From the NCBI RefSeq assembly GCF_902706285.1, contig NZ_CACSKD010000005.1, positions 248,001 to 312,000 on the forward strand: a DNA stretch of 64,000 bases. The letters are read 5' to 3'. Each line of letters begins with the position of its first letter. Position 1 is the first letter of the stretch. Source of the DNA: Rhizobium sp. 18055. GTDB lineage: Bacteria > Pseudomonadota > Alphaproteobacteria > Rhizobiales > Rhizobiaceae. The notes under the pieces are model-generated. The model worked only from the letters and a program-made list of their open reading frames with translations. It was not told where the DNA came from and made no database searches. A program made the translations under genes and the position numbers. Positions 9,857-19,634 of the stretch are shown one piece after another.

Positions 9857-10960
9857 ATGCAGAGCGAGATCCGCAGCGGCACAGTGCAGATGACGGCGGC
9901 GATGCTGATATCGGGAACGATCGGCTGGTTCGTGGTGATGTCGGGCCAGCCGGTCAGCGGCGTGGTGTTCTGGCGCTGCCTGTTCGGGGCAATCAGCCTG
10001 GCCGCGGTCTGCGCCGTGATGGGGCTGCTCAGACCGGGGACGATCAGCCTGAAGTCGTTCGTGATCGCCGTGCTCGGCGGTGTTGCCATCGTGCTCAACT
10101 GGCTGCTGCTGTTCGGCGCCTATGGGCATGCCTCGATCTCGGTCGCCACCACCGTCTACAACACCCAGCCGTTCATGCTGCTGGCGCTTGGCGCGGTGTT
10201 TCTCGGCGAGCGGATCACCGCGCCCAAGCTGTTGTGGCTGACGCTGGCCTTTGCCGGGATGCTTGCGATCGTCGAGGGCAAGCCTGCGACCACGGAAGCG
10301 GCGGGCGGCTATGGCACCGGCATCGCCATGGCGCTGGGTGCGGCGTTCTTCTATGCGCTGGCAGCACTGGCCGCCAAATGGCTGAAGGGCACGCCGCCGC
10401 ATCTGATCGCGCTGATCCAGGTTTCGACGGGCGTTCTGATGCTGCTGCCGATCACCGATTTTTCCGCCATGCCTGACGACGGCCAGACGTGGTCGCTGCT
10501 CGCCACCATGGGCGTTGTCCATACCGGGCTGATGTATGTGCTGCTCTACGGCGCGATCCAGAAGCTGCCGATCCATCTGACAGGGGCGCTATCCTTCATC
10601 TATCCGATTGCCGCGATTATCGTCGACCGGCTGGCCTTCGGGCATGCGCTGCAGCCGCTGCAAATCGTCGGCGCTATCGTCATTCTACTAGCGGCGGCGG
10701 GGATGAACCTTGGATGGACGCCCGCGCGGCTGCGGGGCGTCCGAACCTCAAGCATTTCAGAGCCGAAGGGCCCTACTTCGCCGGGCGGGTCATTTCGAAC
10801 AGGAACCAGTGGCGGCGCTCGGCCTCGTCGATCCAGTTTTCCAGCAGGCTGGTGGTGGCGACATCGTTGTGTTCGGAGCAGACGTCGTGGGTCTCGCGCA
10901 GCAGCGAGATCAGCTGCTTGTTGTCATCACGCAGCTCGGCCAGCATGTCCTCGGGCGTGA
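9857..10960 (+). CDS. EamA/DMT-family transporter with unusual C-terminal extension
   Basis: A drug/metabolite-superfamily permease with two EamA repeats and about ten hydrophobic helices, probably an exporter of an amino acid or similar compound. GGAG 6 nt before ATG 9857 decides the start. The family normally ends near residue ~295, about where LGWTPARLRG occurs (nt ~10735), but no stop follows there. The frame continues ~70 more Arg/Ser/Gly-rich residues and overlaps dps on the opposite strand by 188 nt. The extension has no family resemblance and may reflect a lost stop codon. Confidence 0.85.
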   Translation: MQSEIRSGTVQMTAAMLISGTIGWFVVMSGQPVSGVVFWRCLFGAISLAAVCAVMGLLRPGTISLKSFVIAVLGGVAIVLNWLLLFGAYGHASISVATTVYNTQPFMLLALGAVFLGERITAPKLLWLTLAFAGMLAIVEGKPATTEAAGGYGTGIAMALGAAFFYALAALAAKWLKGTPPHLIALIQVSTGVLMLLPITDFSAMPDDGQTWSLLATMGVVHTGLMYVLLYGAIQKLPIHLTGALSFIYPIAAIIVDRLAFGHALQPLQIVGAIVILLAAAGMNLGWTPARLRGVRTSSISEPKGPTSPGGSFRTGTSGGARPRRSSFPAGWWWRHRCVRSRRRGSRAAARSAACCHHAARPACPRA

Positions 10961-11291
10961 CGTAATCGGCATCATTGTCGTTGATGCGCTGCAGGCGGCC
11001 GATATGGCCGATCGAGCGCAGCGTCGTGCCGCCGATCTTGCGGGCGCGCTCGGCCACCGCGTCGGTCATCGCGAAGATCTGCTCGCTCTGTTCATCGAGC
11101 AGCAGGTGATAATCACGGAAATGCGGGCCGGACATGTGCCAGTGGAAATTCTTGGTCTTGATATAGAGCGCGAAGACATCGGCCAGCAATGCGGCCAGCG
11201 CGCCCGAGATATCGGGAATGGCGTTGCTTTTCAGGTCGGTCGGGGTAGCGAGTGCGGCGATCTTGCGCTTTTCGACGGGGTTCGGGCTCAT
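10773..11291 (-). CDS. dps: Dps family DNA-binding ferritin-like protein
   Basis: A 172-residue Dps protein that oxidises and stores iron and protects DNA under oxidative or starvation stress; it acts as a dodecamer on the nucleoid. The signature FHWHMSGPHFRDYHLLLDEQ holds the inter-subunit ferroxidase ligands. AAGGAG directly before ATG 11291 sets the start; an upstream extension of the frame lacks a site. The 3' 188 nt are antisense to the extended EamA frame. A 265-nt gap upstream should hold its stress-responsive promoter. Confidence 0.95.
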   Translation of the reverse strand: MSPNPVEKRKIAALATPTDLKSNAIPDISGALAALLADVFALYIKTKNFHWHMSGPHFRDYHLLLDEQSEQIFAMTDAVAERARKIGGTTLRSIGHIGRLQRINDNDADYVTPEDMLAELRDDNKQLISLLRETHDVCSEHNDVATTSLLENWIDEAERRHWFLFEMTRPAK

Positions 11292-11556
11292 CAGTTTCTC
11301 CTTGGCCGGGCGTCTTGCCGGGCATGGCGTGGTTTCCATCGGGCCGGCGTCTTCCCGGCTGCGGCAGATGCGTCCGGCTCCGGTATGGGGGCTGCGTGGC
11401 ACCGGACGACTGCCATCGCCCTGTGAACTAGAACCGCAAGCCGAACCGTCAATAGCCGAAGCCTGCGACGGAACGCCCATTGCCAACGGCAGCCGGCATC
11501 GCTCTTGAAACGTCAGTGCCGCAGGCGTAGAGATCGGCCAAAACCGGGAGGCCCGC

Positions 11557-12174
11557 ATGTCGTTTACCGCTCTTTTCGCCTATGCGGCGGCGCTGTTCAT
11601 CGCGGCCGCCATTCCGGGACCCGGGATCACCGCGATCGTTGCCCGGGCACTGGGGTCGAATTTCCGCGAGACCTTCTTCATGGGCCTCGGGCTGGTGCTC
11701 GGCGACATGACCTATCTGACGGCCGTCATCCTTGGGCTGGCCTTCGTGGCGCAGACCTTTACCGAAGTGTTCGTTGTCATCAAGATCGCAGGCGCGCTCT
11801 ATCTCGGCTACATCGCCTACAAGCTCTGGACCGCAGGCCTGCTGCCGCAGGATATCGCCGCGAAGAAATCCAGCAGCATCGGCATGAGCTTTCTCTCCGG
11901 CCTGCTGGTGACGCTGGGAAACCCGAAGACCATGCTGTTCTACGTGGCGCTGGTGCCGACGCTGATCGATATCGACAGCATCGGGCTGCGCGAATACGGC
12001 ATCCTGCTGGTCACCACCTTCGTCGTGCTGCTGGTGGTGCTGATCCCCTACATGATGCTGGCCTCGCGGGCGCGTATCCTGCTGAAGCAGCCGCGCGCAT
12101 TGCAGGCACTGAACCGGGTGGCGGCGAGCATTCTGGCCGGAACCGCCGCCTTCATCGCCACCCGCGCCGCCTGA
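11557..12174 (+). CDS. LysE/RhtB-family amino-acid exporter
   Basis: A 205-residue inner-membrane protein with six predicted helices and the family motif IPGPGITAIVARAL near residue 20 and GNPKTMLFYVALVP near 130. Members export basic amino acids, homoserine or threonine, or related compounds. GGGAGG precedes the ATG. It is followed by a short hairpin (CGGCA-AAC-TGCCG, ~12185-12197) and then the cysK leader. The substrate is unknown; proximity to cysK makes a cysteine-type compound possible but unproven. Confidence 0.88.
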   Translation: MSFTALFAYAAALFIAAAIPGPGITAIVARALGSNFRETFFMGLGLVLGDMTYLTAVILGLAFVAQTFTEVFVVIKIAGALYLGYIAYKLWTAGLLPQDIAAKKSSSIGMSFLSGLLVTLGNPKTMLFYVALVPTLIDIDSIGLREYGILLVTTFVVLLVVLIPYMMLASRARILLKQPRALQALNRVAASILAGTAAFIATRAA

Positions 12175-12218
12175 AAAATTCATTCGGCAAACTGCCGATT
12201 TCAAAGGCTTTTTTCTCT

Positions 12219-12266
12219 GAAGCCGGGCTTTCACGGGTGAAGCTACTCTGGTCGTCACCCGGCTTT
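12219..12266 (+). promoter_or_regulatory. Two mutually exclusive stems in the cysK upstream region
   Basis: AAGCCGGG (12220-12227) can pair with CCCGGCTT (12258-12265), while CGGGTGA (12234-12240) can pair with TCACCCG (12255-12261). Both stems use the same CCCG, so only one can form. This resembles a leader switch or an operator region before cysK, but I see no U-tract and cannot match a known riboswitch. Confidence 0.3.
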
Positions 12267-12306
12267 GACCCTATTCTCTGAGCATATTTCATCAAGGGAG
12301 CCTATC

Positions 12307-13269
<963 letters not shown>

Positions 13270-13294
13270 AGGATCTCACCAGTTGCATGTTCAC

Positions 13295-13319
13295 GGGGCG
13301 CTTCGGCGCCCCTTTTCAT
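13295..13319 (+). terminator. Intrinsic terminator after cysK
   Basis: GGGGCGC-TTCG-GCGCCCC (13295-13312) is a perfect 7-bp stem with a UUCG tetraloop followed by TTTT. It sits between cysK and the convergent comM gene, whose stop begins at 13321. Confidence 0.92.
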
Positions 13320-13320
13320 T

Positions 13321-14853
13321 TCACGCCGCCGCCGTCAGCCGCTCGCCGGCCATGCGGTAGGAGATCGCCTCGGCCAGGTGGATGCGGCCGACGGTTTCCT
13401 GGGCGTCGAGATCGGCGAGCGTGCGGGCGACCTTGAGGACGCGGTGGTAGCCGCGGGCGGAGAACTTCATCTTTTCGGCGGCGTCGCGGAGCAGTTGCAG
13501 GCCCGCAGCGTCGGGGGCGGCGTAGGTTTCGATCATCGATGTCGAGCAGCGGGCGTTGGTGCCGATGCTGCCGAGACCGGCGGCAAGAAAACGGTCCTGC
13601 TGCAGTTCGCGGGCCCGCGCCACGCGGCGGGCGATGTCGACGCTTCTTTCAGCCGGCGCCGGGCGGATCAGATCGAAGGCGGAGACGGCGGGGACATCGA
13701 CGCGGATATCGATGCGGTCCATCAGCGGGCCGGAAATGCGGGCCTGATAATCACTCATGCAGCGCGGGCCCCGGGCACAGCTGTGGCCGGGCTCTCCGGC
13801 CATGCCGCAGCGGCAGGGGTTCATGGCGGCGACCAGCTGGATGGTGGCGGGATAGGTGACGCGGTGATTGGCGCGGGCAATGATGCATTCGCCGGTTTCG
13901 AGCGGCTGGCGCAGCGCATCGAGCGCCTGCGGCGAAAATTCCGGAAACTCGTCGAGGAAGAGGACGCCATGATGGGCAAGCGACGCCTCCCCCGGCCGCG
14001 CGCGAAAACCGCCGCCAACCATCGCCGCCATGGTGGCGGAGTGGTGCGGGGTGCGGAACGGCCGGCGATCGGACAGCTTGCCGCCGGAGAGCTGGCCAGC
14101 GATCGAGTGGATCATCGAGACTTCCAAGAGCTCTGCTGCCGATAGCGGCGGCAGGATCGATGGCAGGCGGGAGGCCAGCATCGATTTACCGGAGCCCGGG
14201 GGTCCGACCATCAACAGATTATGGCCGCCGGCCGCTGCCACTTCCAGCGCCCGCTTGGCGCTCTCCTGACCCTTGATGTCGGCGAGGTCAGGCAGATTGG
14301 CGGCGACGGCGCGGATCGAGGGTTCGGGGCGGGTCAAAACCTGGGTGCCGCGAAAATGATTGGCCAGCGCGATCAGGCTGCGCGGGGCGAGGATATCGAG
14401 CTCGGCGCCGGCCCAGGCGGCTTCCGGGCCGCTGTCGGCCGGGCAGATCAGGCCCTTGCCCATGGCGTTGGCGCCGATCGCCGCCGGCAGCGCGCCGGTG
14501 ACGGCAGCGATGGTGCCGTCGAGATTGAGTTCGCCGATGACGACATAACCGGCCAGCGCATCGGCAGGAATGGCGCCGAGTGCGGCCATCAGGCCCAGCG
14601 CGATGGGCAAATCGAAGTGGCTGCCTTCTTTCGGCAGATCCGCGGGGGCGAGGTTGACGGTGATGCGCTTGGCGGGGAGCGCCAGACCCGAGGCGTGGAG
14701 GGCTGCGTGGACGCGCTCGCGGCTTTCGGCCACCGCCTTGTCCGGGAGCCCGACGATCTGGGTGACGACCTTGCCGGGTGCGACCATCACCTGGACTTCG
14801 ACGGGAAGGCCTTCAATGCCCTGGAATGCAACCGTGCTGACGCGTGCCACCAT
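13321..14853 (-). CDS. comM: YifB/ComM-family Mg chelatase-like AAA ATPase
   Basis: A 510-residue protein with an N-terminal Lon-protease-like substrate domain (residues ~1-160), a central AAA module with Walker A GPPGSGKSMLA (~220) and LDEFPEF Walker B, and a C-terminal Mg-chelatase-like lid containing the Cys-rich NPCRCGMAG segment. Family members act as helicases promoting branch migration during integration of foreign DNA in naturally transformable species. The role in rhizobia is not established. Intact and of normal length. Confidence 0.93.
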   Translation of the reverse strand: MVARVSTVAFQGIEGLPVEVQVMVAPGKVVTQIVGLPDKAVAESRERVHAALHASGLALPAKRITVNLAPADLPKEGSHFDLPIALGLMAALGAIPADALAGYVVIGELNLDGTIAAVTGALPAAIGANAMGKGLICPADSGPEAAWAGAELDILAPRSLIALANHFRGTQVLTRPEPSIRAVAANLPDLADIKGQESAKRALEVAAAGGHNLLMVGPPGSGKSMLASRLPSILPPLSAAELLEVSMIHSIAGQLSGGKLSDRRPFRTPHHSATMAAMVGGGFRARPGEASLAHHGVLFLDEFPEFSPQALDALRQPLETGECIIARANHRVTYPATIQLVAAMNPCRCGMAGEPGHSCARGPRCMSDYQARISGPLMDRIDIRVDVPAVSAFDLIRPAPAERSVDIARRVARARELQQDRFLAAGLGSIGTNARCSTSMIETYAAPDAAGLQLLRDAAEKMKFSARGYHRVLKVARTLADLDAQETVGRIHLAEAISYRMAGERLTAAA

Positions 14854-14886
14854 GCCCAGATCCCCTGTGATGCAACCCTTTGCACC

Positions 14887-14998
14887 GCAATCTGCGACCT
14901 AACATCGTCGCGGATTGCAATCTGGCATAGAAAACAGAATGAAACAAGAACAATAAATGAACAATTGCGCGTCCCCGCTGCAAGTTGGTTGCAGCGGG
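14887..14998 (-). other. Two hairpins between gshB and comM
   Basis: CCCGCTGCAA (14974-14983) and TTGCAGCGGG (14989-14998) form a perfect 10-bp stem with a 5-nt loop 52 nt past the gshB stop; on the minus strand it is followed after a few bases by T-rich DNA, so it may end gshB transcription. Nearer comM, GCAATCTGCGAC (14887-14898) pairs with GTCGCGGATTGC (14907-14918) with one G-U, a possible comM leader structure. Confidence 0.45.
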
Positions 14999-15049
14999 TT
15001 GTATTGCGAGAACAAAGGCCAGACAGGCCATGTCCAGGGAAATTGGGCT

Positions 15050-15997
15050 TTAAGCGCGCTTGCGCTCGATGGCGTCCCAGAGCAGGCTGGCGATATCGGC
15101 GCCGCCGAACTTCTTGACTTCGCGGATGCCTGTCGGCGAGGTGACGTTGATCTCGGTCATGTAGTCGCCGATGACGTCGATGCCGACGAGCAGGAAGCCG
15201 CGTTCGCGCAGCGACGGGCCGATGCGGGCGCAGATTTCCTTTTCGCGTGATGTCAGTTCGGTCGCCTCGGCGCGGCCGCCGACATGCATGTTGGAGCGGC
15301 TGTCGTGCTCGGCCGGAACGCGGTTGATGGCGCCGACCGGCTCGCCGTCAACGAGGATGATGCGCTTGTCGCCCTTGCGGACGTCAGGCAGATATTGCTG
15401 GGCGATGAAGGGCTCGCGGAACAGCTGGCCGAACATTTCGAGCAGCGACGACAGGTTGCGGTCGTCCTTGGTGGAATGGAAGACACCGGCGCCGCCATTG
15501 CCGTAGAGCGGTTTCAGGATGATGTCGCCCATCTCCTCGCGGAAGCGGCGGATCTCGCCGGCATCCCTGGTGATCAGCGTCTTCGGCATCAGGTCGGCGA
15601 ATTCGGTGACGAAGATCTTCTCCGGCGAATTGCGCACCCAGGCCGGGTCGTTGACCACGAGCGTCTTCGGGTGGATGCGCTCGAGCAGATGCGTCGAGGT
15701 GATGTAGGACATGTCGAAGGGCGGGTCCTGGCGCAGCAGCACGACGTCCATGGTCTGGAGATCGACGCGCTCGGGGGCGCCGAGCTCGAAGTGGTCGCCC
15801 TTGATATCGCGCAGCGTCATCGGTTCGACGGAGGCGTAGAGCTTGCCATCGCGGAAGCTCAGGCGATCGGGGGTGTAATGGAACAGCTTGTAGCCGCGGG
15901 TCTGTGCCTCGAGGCTCATGGCAAAGGTGGAATCGCCAGCAATATTGATGGAGGCGACATGGTCCATCTGGACCGCTACGTTCTTGATCTTGGCCAT
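15050..15997 (-). CDS. gshB: Glutathione synthetase
   Basis: A 315-residue ATP-grasp enzyme that adds glycine to gamma-glutamylcysteine. The N-terminal prokaryotic GSH synthetase domain ([19 protein letters not shown]) is followed by the ATP-grasp fold with [14 protein letters not shown] and the Mg-binding [11 protein letters not shown]-type segment near the C-terminus. Length is normal. In many rhizobia gshB sits next to yraN and rsmI; here these lie 5 kb upstream on the same strand with ugpBAEC and a cupin gene between. Confidence 0.97.
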   Translation of the reverse strand: MAKIKNVAVQMDHVASINIAGDSTFAMSLEAQTRGYKLFHYTPDRLSFRDGKLYASVEPMTLRDIKGDHFELGAPERVDLQTMDVVLLRQDPPFDMSYITSTHLLERIHPKTLVVNDPAWVRNSPEKIFVTEFADLMPKTLITRDAGEIRRFREEMGDIILKPLYGNGGAGVFHSTKDDRNLSSLLEMFGQLFREPFIAQQYLPDVRKGDKRIILVDGEPVGAINRVPAEHDSRSNMHVGGRAEATELTSREKEICARIGPSLRERGFLLVGIDVIGDYMTEINVTSPTGIREVKKFGGADIASLLWDAIERKRA

Positions 15998-16093
15998 TAC
16001 CGTCCCTTAGCTAATGCCGGACAGATGTAGGGCGCAGAGGTCTCGAACGCAACGGTCAATCCACGGCTTTCGTATCGGCTGCCGGCCGGCGTT

Positions 16094-16600
16094 TTAAGCC
16101 GCAATTCCCTGTTGGCTGTTGGAGCGCAGCAGGTTGCGCAGGCGATAGGCGAGCGCCACCGGCTTGGGGAAAGGCTTGCGCAGGAAGGCGACCTTGCGGA
16201 CATAATTGTCAACGCGCCAGCTGGCCCAGGTGCCGCCGGCAAAGAAGGCGACATCGCCGGCGCGCAGCATGCGCTCGGTGCCGTCATCGGCGGTGATATG
16301 GACTTCGCCGTCGAGGATCATCACCGTCTCGTCCCAGCCGAAGAACCAGCGGAACTCGCCGGCAGTGCAATCCCATATGGCGGTGAGCGCGGCGTCGTCG
16401 TGACCGCGCGAATGTTCGCCGGTGCGAGCCTGCGGTTCGCCGTTGACGATCCAGTCCGGATTGATCGGCGTCGACGTCATCGGAACAAGGTCGCTCGCAT
16501 GCGCCACGAAGGATTTGCCGCGCGGCATGGAGACCAGTTCAGGCAGTGAGCGCGAAGCAATCGCCATCGCACTTGCCAACATGAGATGTAAAGATGCCAT
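16094..16600 (-). CDS. Cupin-domain protein
   Basis: A 168-residue single-cupin protein of the DUF861/EutQ-like kind. The core strands are visible in WDCTAGEFRWFFGWDETVMILDGEVHITADDG and GDVAFFAGGTWASWRV. I place the start at 16600 behind a G-rich AGGGGG site. It lies downstream of ugpC on the same strand with a strong hairpin between them, so it may be a separate unit; an imperfect palindrome at 16621-16640 precedes it. Function unknown. Confidence 0.75.
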   Translation of the reverse strand: MASLHLMLASAMAIASRSLPELVSMPRGKSFVAHASDLVPMTSTPINPDWIVNGEPQARTGEHSRGHDDAALTAIWDCTAGEFRWFFGWDETVMILDGEVHITADDGTERMLRAGDVAFFAGGTWASWRVDNYVRKVAFLRKPFPKPVALAYRLRNLLRSNSQQGIAA

Positions 16601-16667
16601 GAGAACCCCCTGCTCTCGATATTCCCCGATGATCGGGAATAGCAAAGAAGCGTAACGGAGCGGTTCA

Positions 16668-16695
16668 GGCATTCGCTAAAGTTGTAGCGAATGCC
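16668..16695 (-). terminator. Hairpin between ugpC and cupin gene
   Basis: GGCATTCGCTA (16668-16678) and TAGCGAATGCC (16685-16695) are perfect 11-bp arms around a 6-nt loop, 20 nt after the ugpC stop. No U-tract follows on the minus strand, so it may be a Rho-dependent end, a 3' mRNA-stabilising stem, or both. Confidence 0.5.
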
Positions 16696-16714
16696 CTGAT
16701 ATTCCAGCACAGCA

Positions 16715-17818
16715 TTAGTGAACGGGCTGCAGTGCTGCGGCCGGCTCGCTTGCCTTGGAAAGGGCGCTGGCGATGCGCTTTCCGGTGTCGATTGCAAAGA
16801 AATGCAGCTTTTCCGGCAGGATGGTCAGGCGCAATTGCGCGGGGATATCGTTCTCTGGCGAGAGCACTGCAGTGATCTGCTGATCGCCCAGCGTGCCATG
16901 CACCAGTCGTTGCGCGCCGAGTTCCTCGACATAATCGACGGTGACAGGCAGGGCATACTCGTTCGGGCCGGCGAGGCGCAGGTCTTCGGCGCGAATGCCG
17001 ATCGTCACAGCACCTGAGGTCGGGGCATGACCGGCAAGATCGATGAGGCTCGGGCCGAGCGCCAGCTTGTCGCCGTGCAGTTCGCCCTTCAGCAGGTTCA
17101 TGGCGGGAGAGCCGATGAAGCTGGCGACGAAGACGGAAGCCGGGCGGTGGTAGACTTCGAGCGGCGAGCCGACCTGCTCGATCCGGCCGCCGTTGAGGAC
17201 GACAAGGCGATCGGCCAGCGTCATCGCTTCGAGCTGGTCGTGAGTGACGTAGAGCGAGGTGGTGCCGAGGCGGCGCTGCAGGCGCTTGATCTCGCCGCGC
17301 ATGGAGACGCGCAACTTGGCGTCGAGGTTCGACAGCGGCTCGTCGAACAGGAAGACGGCCGGTTTGCGGACGATGGCGCGGCCCATGGCGACGCGCTGGC
17401 GCTGACCGCCGGAGAGCGCCTTCGGCTTGCGCTCGAGATAGTCGCCGATCTCGAGCATGCGGGCGGCTTCCGTAACGCGGGCATCGATCTCGGCCTTCGG
17501 GGTCCTGCGGTTCTTCAGGCCGTATTCGAGGTTCTGGCGGACGCTCATATGCGGATAGAGCGCGTAGTTCTGGAACACCATGGCGATATCACGATCGGCC
17601 GGCTCGACGTCGTTGACGACGCGGTTGCCGATCTTCACCTGGCCCTCGGAGATGCTTTCCAGGCCGGCGACCATGCGCAGCAAAGTGGACTTGCCGCAGC
17701 CGGAGGGGCCGACCAGGACGATGAACTCACCGTCGGCGATGGTGAGGCTGATATCGGAGACAGCGCGAACGCCGCCGGTGTAGATCTTGCCGACATTGTC
17801 GACGTCGATGGAAGCCAT
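16715..17818 (-). CDS. ugpC: sn-Glycerol-3-phosphate ABC transporter ATPase
   Basis: A 367-residue ABC ATPase of the MalK/UgpC type. Walker [10 protein letters not shown] (residues 37-45), Q-loop [10 protein letters not shown], signature LSGGQRQR and Walker [13 protein letters not shown] are followed by the C-terminal OB-fold (TOBE) regulatory domain containing IGIRAED. ATG 17818 starts the conserved MASIDVDNV; a longer frame upstream overlaps ugpE and is not used. Last gene of ugpBAEC, 2 nt after ugpE. Confidence 0.95.
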   Translation of the reverse strand: MASIDVDNVGKIYTGGVRAVSDISLTIADGEFIVLVGPSGCGKSTLLRMVAGLESISEGQVKIGNRVVNDVEPADRDIAMVFQNYALYPHMSVRQNLEYGLKNRRTPKAEIDARVTEAARMLEIGDYLERKPKALSGGQRQRVAMGRAIVRKPAVFLFDEPLSNLDAKLRVSMRGEIKRLQRRLGTTSLYVTHDQLEAMTLADRLVVLNGGRIEQVGSPLEVYHRPASVFVASFIGSPAMNLLKGELHGDKLALGPSLIDLAGHAPTSGAVTIGIRAEDLRLAGPNEYALPVTVDYVEELGAQRLVHGTLGDQQITAVLSPENDIPAQLRLTILPEKLHFFAIDTGKRIASALSKASEPAAALQPVH

Positions 17819-17820
17819 TG

Positions 17821-18669
17821 TTATTTCTCCGTCTCGACCAGGCCTTTGACGAAAAGGCGCTGCATGAAAATGATGACCAGAACCGGCGGGAGGGCCGCCA
17901 GGATGACGCCTGCCATCACGAGGTTCCATTGGGTGTCGCCGTCGAGCACAGCGGCCAGCCGCTTGATGCCCATGACGACGGTGTAATAGCCCGGCTCGGT
18001 GGTGATCAGCATCGGCCAGAGGTACTGGTTCCAGCCGTAGATGAACATGATGATGAAGAGGGCTGCGATATTGGTGCGCGACAGCGGCAGCAGGATATCC
18101 CAGAAGAATTTCAGCGGGCCGGCACCATCGACGCGCGACGCTTCCATCATCTCTTCGGGAATGGTCAGGAAGAACTGGCGGAACAGGAAGGTGGCGGTGG
18201 CGGATGCGATCACCGGGATGACGAGACCGGAATAGGAGTTCAGCAGGCCGAGATCGGCGACGACCTTGTAGGTCGGCAGGATGCGCACCTCGATCGGCAG
18301 CATCAGCGTCATGAAGATGACCCAGAAGGCGACCGTCCTGAAGGGGAAGCGGAAATAGACGATGGCAAAGGCCGAGATGATCGAGATGGCGATCTTGCCG
18401 ACGGCAACGAGGATGGCCATGACCAGGCTGTTGGCAAGCATCAGCAGGAAGGGCGGCGCGCCGGCGGTCGATGCGCCGGCACCGAGCAGCGTGCCGTAAT
18501 TCTCCAGCATCTGATGACCGGGCGTCAGCGGCACGACACCGGTCAGGAAGTCCGACGATCCCCGCGTCGAGGCGATGAAGGCGAGATAGACGGGGAACAC
18601 CACCATAGCGATGCCGAAAATCAGCACGAAATGGGTGAGGAAGTTCAGGAAGGGGCGGTTTTCGACCAT
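17821..18669 (-). CDS. ugpE: sn-Glycerol-3-phosphate ABC permease UgpE
   Basis: A 282-residue inner-membrane permease with six helices and the EAA loop ([21 protein letters not shown]) that contacts the ATPase. I take ATG 18669; a TTG at 18687 overlapping the ugpA stop would add six residues and is possible. It pairs with UgpA to form the channel for glycerol 3-phosphate or its phosphodiesters. Confidence 0.93.
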   Translation of the reverse strand: MVENRPFLNFLTHFVLIFGIAMVVFPVYLAFIASTRGSSDFLTGVVPLTPGHQMLENYGTLLGAGASTAGAPPFLLMLANSLVMAILVAVGKIAISIISAFAIVYFRFPFRTVAFWVIFMTLMLPIEVRILPTYKVVADLGLLNSYSGLVIPVIASATATFLFRQFFLTIPEEMMEASRVDGAGPLKFFWDILLPLSRTNIAALFIIMFIYGWNQYLWPMLITTEPGYYTVVMGIKRLAAVLDGDTQWNLVMAGVILAALPPVLVIIFMQRLFVKGLVETEK

Positions 18670-18683
18670 GGCTGGTTCTCGCT

Positions 18684-19568
18684 TCAATACTGCACTTTTT
18701 TCTCGATCCAGCGGAACTGGATGACGGTCAGGATGACCACGATCAGCATCAGCACGACCGATTGCGCGGCCGACGGGCCGAGGTTGAGACCGACGAAACC
18801 GTCGGCATAAACCTTGTAGACAAGGATGTTGGTGGACTGCGACGGACCGCCCGAGGTGGCCGCGTCGATGATCGGGAAGGTATCGAACATCGCATAGGTG
18901 ATGTTGATGACCGCCAGGAAGAAGGTTGTGGGCGACAGCAGCGGGAAGACGATGGTCCAGAAGCGCTTGACCGGACCGGCACCATCGATGGCGGCGGCTT
19001 CCGTCAGCGAATGCGGCACGGATTGCAGGCCGGCGACGAAGAACAGGAAATTATAGGAAATCTGCTTCCAGGCCGCGGCAATGATGATCAGCACCATGGC
19101 GTTGTTCGGATTGAGACGGTGGTCCCAGTTGTAGCCGAGGAAACCCAGGCCGTAGGGAATGATGCCGACGCTCGGGTTGAACATGAACCACCAGAGCAAG
19201 CCGGACGCGGCTGGCGCCACGGCATAGGGCCAGACGAGCAGCGTCGTGTAGAAGCGCTGCGAGCGCAGGACCCGGTTGACGCAGACTGCGAACAACAGCG
19301 AGAGGCCCATCGACAGCACGGTGACGCCGATCGAGAACACCAGGGTGACGCTCAGAGAATTCAGGTAATCGGGATCGTGCAGCAACTGCGCGTAGTTTGC
19401 CAGCCCGACGAAGGTGTCCTTCAGACCGAAGGGGTCCTGGCGCAGGAAGGATTGCCACACGGCCTGACAGGCCGGCCAGACGAAGAAGATGATCGTGATG
19501 ATCAGCTGCGGCGCCAGCAGGGCGTAAGGCAGGAAACGGCTTTTGAAGACAGTGCGCTTGGTTTGCAA
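18684..19568 (-). CDS. ugpA: sn-Glycerol-3-phosphate ABC permease UgpA
   Basis: A ~294-residue permease with six helices and an EAA loop ([19 protein letters not shown]). No ATG is available; I choose TTG 19568 because GAGGGG lies ~7 nt before it and the protein then begins [10 protein letters not shown] as UgpA should. TTG 19583 is an alternative but lies inside the terminator-like element. Partner of UgpE. Confidence 0.92.
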   Translation of the reverse strand: MQTKRTVFKSRFLPYALLAPQLIITIIFFVWPACQAVWQSFLRQDPFGLKDTFVGLANYAQLLHDPDYLNSLSVTLVFSIGVTVLSMGLSLLFAVCVNRVLRSQRFYTTLLVWPYAVAPAASGLLWWFMFNPSVGIIPYGLGFLGYNWDHRLNPNNAMVLIIIAAAWKQISYNFLFFVAGLQSVPHSLTEAAAIDGAGPVKRFWTIVFPLLSPTTFFLAVINITYAMFDTFPIIDAATSGGPSQSTNILVYKVYADGFVGLNLGPSAAQSVVLMLIVVILTVIQFRWIEKKVQY

Positions 19569-19581
19569 GGCGAGACCCCTC

Positions 19582-19616
19582 AAGAAAAACGCCCTCCCCG
19601 GCTGACCGGAGAGGGC
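19582..19616 (-). terminator. Terminator-like stem between ugpB and ugpA
   Basis: On the minus strand GCCCTC-T-CCGG and CCGG-G-GAGGGC (19591-19616) form a ~10-bp stem with one mismatch, followed by GTTTTTCTT. It sits 19 nt after the ugpB stop. Such partial terminators behind binding-protein genes lower permease expression relative to the binding protein. Confidence 0.78.
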
Positions 19617-19634
19617 TGATGGAGTGAGCGGTTC

